From the NCBI GenBank assembly GCA_965243265.1, contig CBDEUL010000005.1:248001-312000 (forward strand): a DNA stretch of 64,000 bases. The letters are read 5' to 3'. The notes below the pieces were generated by a model. That model was given only the letters and a program-made list of their open reading frames with translations. It did not search any database and was not told where the DNA came from. This document shows positions 62,295 to 64,000 of this stretch, piece by piece (positions within the stretch are counted from its first letter, which is position 1; each line of letters begins with the position of its first letter). The stretch comes from Flavicella sp965243265. GTDB lineage: Bacteria > Bacteroidota > Bacteroidia > Flavobacteriales > Flavobacteriaceae. The translations under genes were made by a program, and so were the position numbers.

Positions 62295-63479
62295 ATGAAA
62301 ACAGTTAAAGACATTAATTTTGAAGGTAAAAAAGCCTTAGTTCGTGTAGATTTTAATGTACCATTAGACAAAGACTTTAATGTTACAGATATTACAAGAA
62401 TAAAAGCAGCTAAACCAACAATTATTAAAATATTAGAAGACGGTGGATCTGCAGTATTAATGTCACACTTAGGACGTCCAAAAGGAGTACAAGCTGAGTT
62501 TTCATTAAAACATATTGTAGAAAAAGTAGGAGAGGTTTTAGGTGTTGAAGCAAAGTTTGTAGACAGTTGTGTAGGAGCCGATGCTGAAGCTGCTGTTGCT
62601 GCTTTAGAGCCAGGACAAGTATTAATTTTAGAAAACTTACGTTTCCATAAAGAAGAAACAGCAGGAGATTTAGCGTTTTCTGAGCAGTTGTCTAAATTAG
62701 GAGATGTTTATGTGAATGATGCCTTTGGTACAGCTCACAGAGCACATGCATCTACAACTATTGTAGCACAATTTTTTGAAGAAAAAGCAGCAGGTTTTGT
62801 AATTGAAGCAGAATTGGTAAATGCAGATAAAGTATTAAAAGGTGGAGACAAGCCAGTAACTGCTATTATGGGAGGTGCTAAAGTTTCTGATAAAATTTTA
62901 ATTATTGAAAAATTATTAGATGTTGCTGACAATATTATTATTGGTGGAGGTATGTCTTATACATTTGCAAAAGCAGAAGGAGGAAGCATTGGAAAATCTT
63001 TATGTCAAGAAGATTTATTAGACTATGTTTTAGAGTTAGAAGAAAAAGCCAAAGCAAAAGGAGTAAAATTAATTTTCCCTATAGATAACTTATTAGGAGA
63101 TGATTTTTCTAATACAGCAAACACGAAAGTGGTATTAAGAGGACAGATTCCTGATGAGTGGGAAGGATTTGATATTGGACCTCAAACAATAGAGTTGTTC
63201 TCTGAAGTTATTAAAGGATCAAAAACAGTAATTTGGAATGGACCTATGGGAGTTTCTGAAATTCCATTATACGCTACAGGAACTATTGAAGTAGCAAAAG
63301 CAGTAAAAGCAGCTACAGAAAACGGAGCATTTTCTTTAATTGGAGGAGGTGATTCTGCAGCGGCAATTAATAATTTAGGATTTGGAGATGATGTATCTTA
63401 TGTGTCTACAGGTGGAGGTGCCTTGTTAGAATACATGGAAGGTAAAGAATTACCAGGAATTGCTGCTTTAAAAGCATAA
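62295..63479 (+). CDS. pgk: Phosphoglycerate kinase
   Basis: The 394-residue enzyme shows KKALVRVDFNVPLDKDFNVT near residue 12, LMSHLGRPKGVQAEFSLKHI near 57 and VLILENLRFHKEETAGDLAF near 110. The ADP-binding GGAKVSDKILIIEKLLDVAD is near 197, and the glycine-rich LIGGGDSAAAI is near 350. It makes ATP from 1,3-bisphosphoglycerate in glycolysis. It is flanked by terminators, so it is monocistronic. Confidence 0.97.
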   Translation: MKTVKDINFEGKKALVRVDFNVPLDKDFNVTDITRIKAAKPTIIKILEDGGSAVLMSHLGRPKGVQAEFSLKHIVEKVGEVLGVEAKFVDSCVGADAEAAVAALEPGQVLILENLRFHKEETAGDLAFSEQLSKLGDVYVNDAFGTAHRAHASTTIVAQFFEEKAAGFVIEAELVNADKVLKGGDKPVTAIMGGAKVSDKILIIEKLLDVADNIIIGGGMSYTFAKAEGGSIGKSLCQEDLLDYVLELEEKAKAKGVKLIFPIDNLLGDDFSNTANTKVVLRGQIPDEWEGFDIGPQTIELFSEVIKGSKTVIWNGPMGVSEIPLYATGTIEVAKAVKAATENGAFSLIGGGDSAAAINNLGFGDDVSYVSTGGGALLEYMEGKELPGIAALKA

Positions 63480-63499
63480 TTCTAATTTAACAATACTTT

Positions 63500-63531
63500 A
63501 AAAGCCTTTGATTTTTGGATCAAAGGCTTTT
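63500..63531. terminator. Hairpin terminator after pgk
   Basis: Arms AAAAGCCTTTGAT and ATCAAAGGCTTTT around a 6-base loop, ending in TTTT, start 20 bases after the stop. Confidence 0.85.
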
Positions 63532-63563
63532 TGTATTTTTAAACATCCATAGAAAAGAAACAC

Positions 63564-64000
63564 ATGAAATATACAACACTGCCAAAAACGAATATAAAAG
63601 TTAGTAAAATATGTTTGGGAACCATGACCTTTGGTGAACAAAACACAGAAGCAGAAGCGCACCAACAATTGAATTTTGCTATAGAAAAAGGAATCAATTT
63701 TATTGATACAGCAGAAATGTATTCTGTGCCAGGGAGAAAAGAAACCCAAGGAAATACAGAACGTTTTATAGGCACTTGGTTGAAAGACCAAAAAAGAGAA
63801 GACTTGGTTATAGCAACTAAAATAACGGGTTCCAATCCTGGTTTGGCATACATCCGTAAAAATATGGATTTTTCACCAGCCTCTATTGAAGAAGCTATTC
63901 ATAACAATTTACAACGCTTACAAACAGATTATGTTGATTTGTATCAATTACATTGGCCAGAAAGAAATGCTAATTTTTTTGGAAAACTAAATTACAAACA
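63564..64000 (+). CDS. Aldo/keto reductase (Tas-like), cut by the window end
   Basis: The frame from ATG 63564 stays open to the window edge (145 residues visible). It reads MKYTTLPKTNIKVSKICLGT and MTFGEQ, then GINFIDTAEMYSVPGR near residue 43, whose Asp and Tyr (DTAEMY) are the catalytic pair of aldo/keto reductases. EDLVIATKITG near 78 contains the catalytic Lys, and RLQTDYVDLYQLHWPERNAN near 118 contains the His. The SVPGR insertion and WPERN context fit the E. coli Tas subgroup, NADP(H)-dependent. The 3' end is outside the window. Confidence 0.92.
   Translation, partial: MKYTTLPKTNIKVSKICLGTMTFGEQNTEAEAHQQLNFAIEKGINFIDTAEMYSVPGRKETQGNTERFIGTWLKDQKREDLVIATKITGSNPGLAYIRKNMDFSPASIEEAIHNNLQRLQTDYVDLYQLHWPERNANFFGKLNYK

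Noticed and set aside
1..64000. tRNA, rRNA or known riboswitch
   Set aside because: I saw no cloverleaf with T-loop motif, rRNA stretch or named riboswitch on reading; a covariance-model search was not possible.

Overview
The window looks like chromosomal DNA of a marine-type member of the Flavobacteriia (phylum Bacteroidota). The evidence is very AT-rich DNA, many start sites preceded by the Bacteroidota -7 promoter box (TAnnTTTG), type IX secretion C-terminal sorting domains, a complete Bat aerotolerance locus, TonB-dependent receptors with carboxypeptidase-like regulatory domains, and an ECF sigma/FecR/TonB trio. The first gene (CvpA-like) and the last (aldo/keto reductase) are cut by the window edges. 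No rRNA, tRNA, CRISPR array or insertion sequence was seen.

Layout. 0-4.1 kb: CvpA remnant, two SDR-type oxidoreductases, an MscS channel and an acyltransferase. 4.4-13.5 kb: one long minus-strand operon, moxR, a DUF58 gene, a BatD/DUF4381-like gene, batA (broken by a one-base frameshift), batB, batC, batD and batE. 13.8-17.2 kb: LpxH-like hydrolase, S41 protease, dCMP deaminase and HupE-like membrane protein, all minus strand. 17.3-20.6 kb: a lipoprotein with an FGE-fold domain paired with an eight-heme cytochrome that also carries HEAT and TPR repeats. 20.7-25.9 kb: a frameshifted membrane protein gene, an SDR, a VOC lipoprotein and a DUF1800/DUF1501 pair. 26.0-27.3 kb: rpiB, then a 0.9 kb gene-free stretch with inverted dispersed repeats and a cluster of DnaA-box-like 9-mers (candidate replication origin).

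27.3-39.5 kb: four paralogous secreted leucine-rich-repeat proteins in two tandem pairs. Between the pairs lies a housekeeping block (PolB-like exonuclease, MGMT-like protein, Mrp, NifU-like protein, DUF3108 protein, M23 peptidase, pgi). 39.5-40.25 kb is repeat DNA: 77-78 bp tandem units that copy the end of the last LRR gene, then 22 perfect copies of a 7-bp unit against the rnr promoter. 40.25-47.1 kb: rnr, a DUF2807 protein, tatA, an AraC regulator and an outer-membrane barrel protein. 47.2-52.3 kb: gltX (minus), ybeY, mnmG and a methyltransferase, with three parS-like palindromes around mnmG. 52.4-58.1 kb: a DoxX-like protein, an internally duplicated lipoprotein, and a divergent ECF sigma / FecR anti-sigma / TonB transducer operon. 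58.1-64 kb: a basic secreted protein, the DNA polymerase III delta' subunit, a decayed T9SS cargo gene and its intact paralogue, pgk and an aldo/keto reductase.

The most noteworthy signals are the parS-like triplet with the candidate oriC about 22 kb away, the frameshifts in batA and in the 20.7 kb gene (the latter at a perfect A AAA AAG slippery site), the heptanucleotide array next to the rnr promoter, and the expanding LRR family with its tail-copying tandem repeat. All calls rest on reading motifs and translations; no database search was run.
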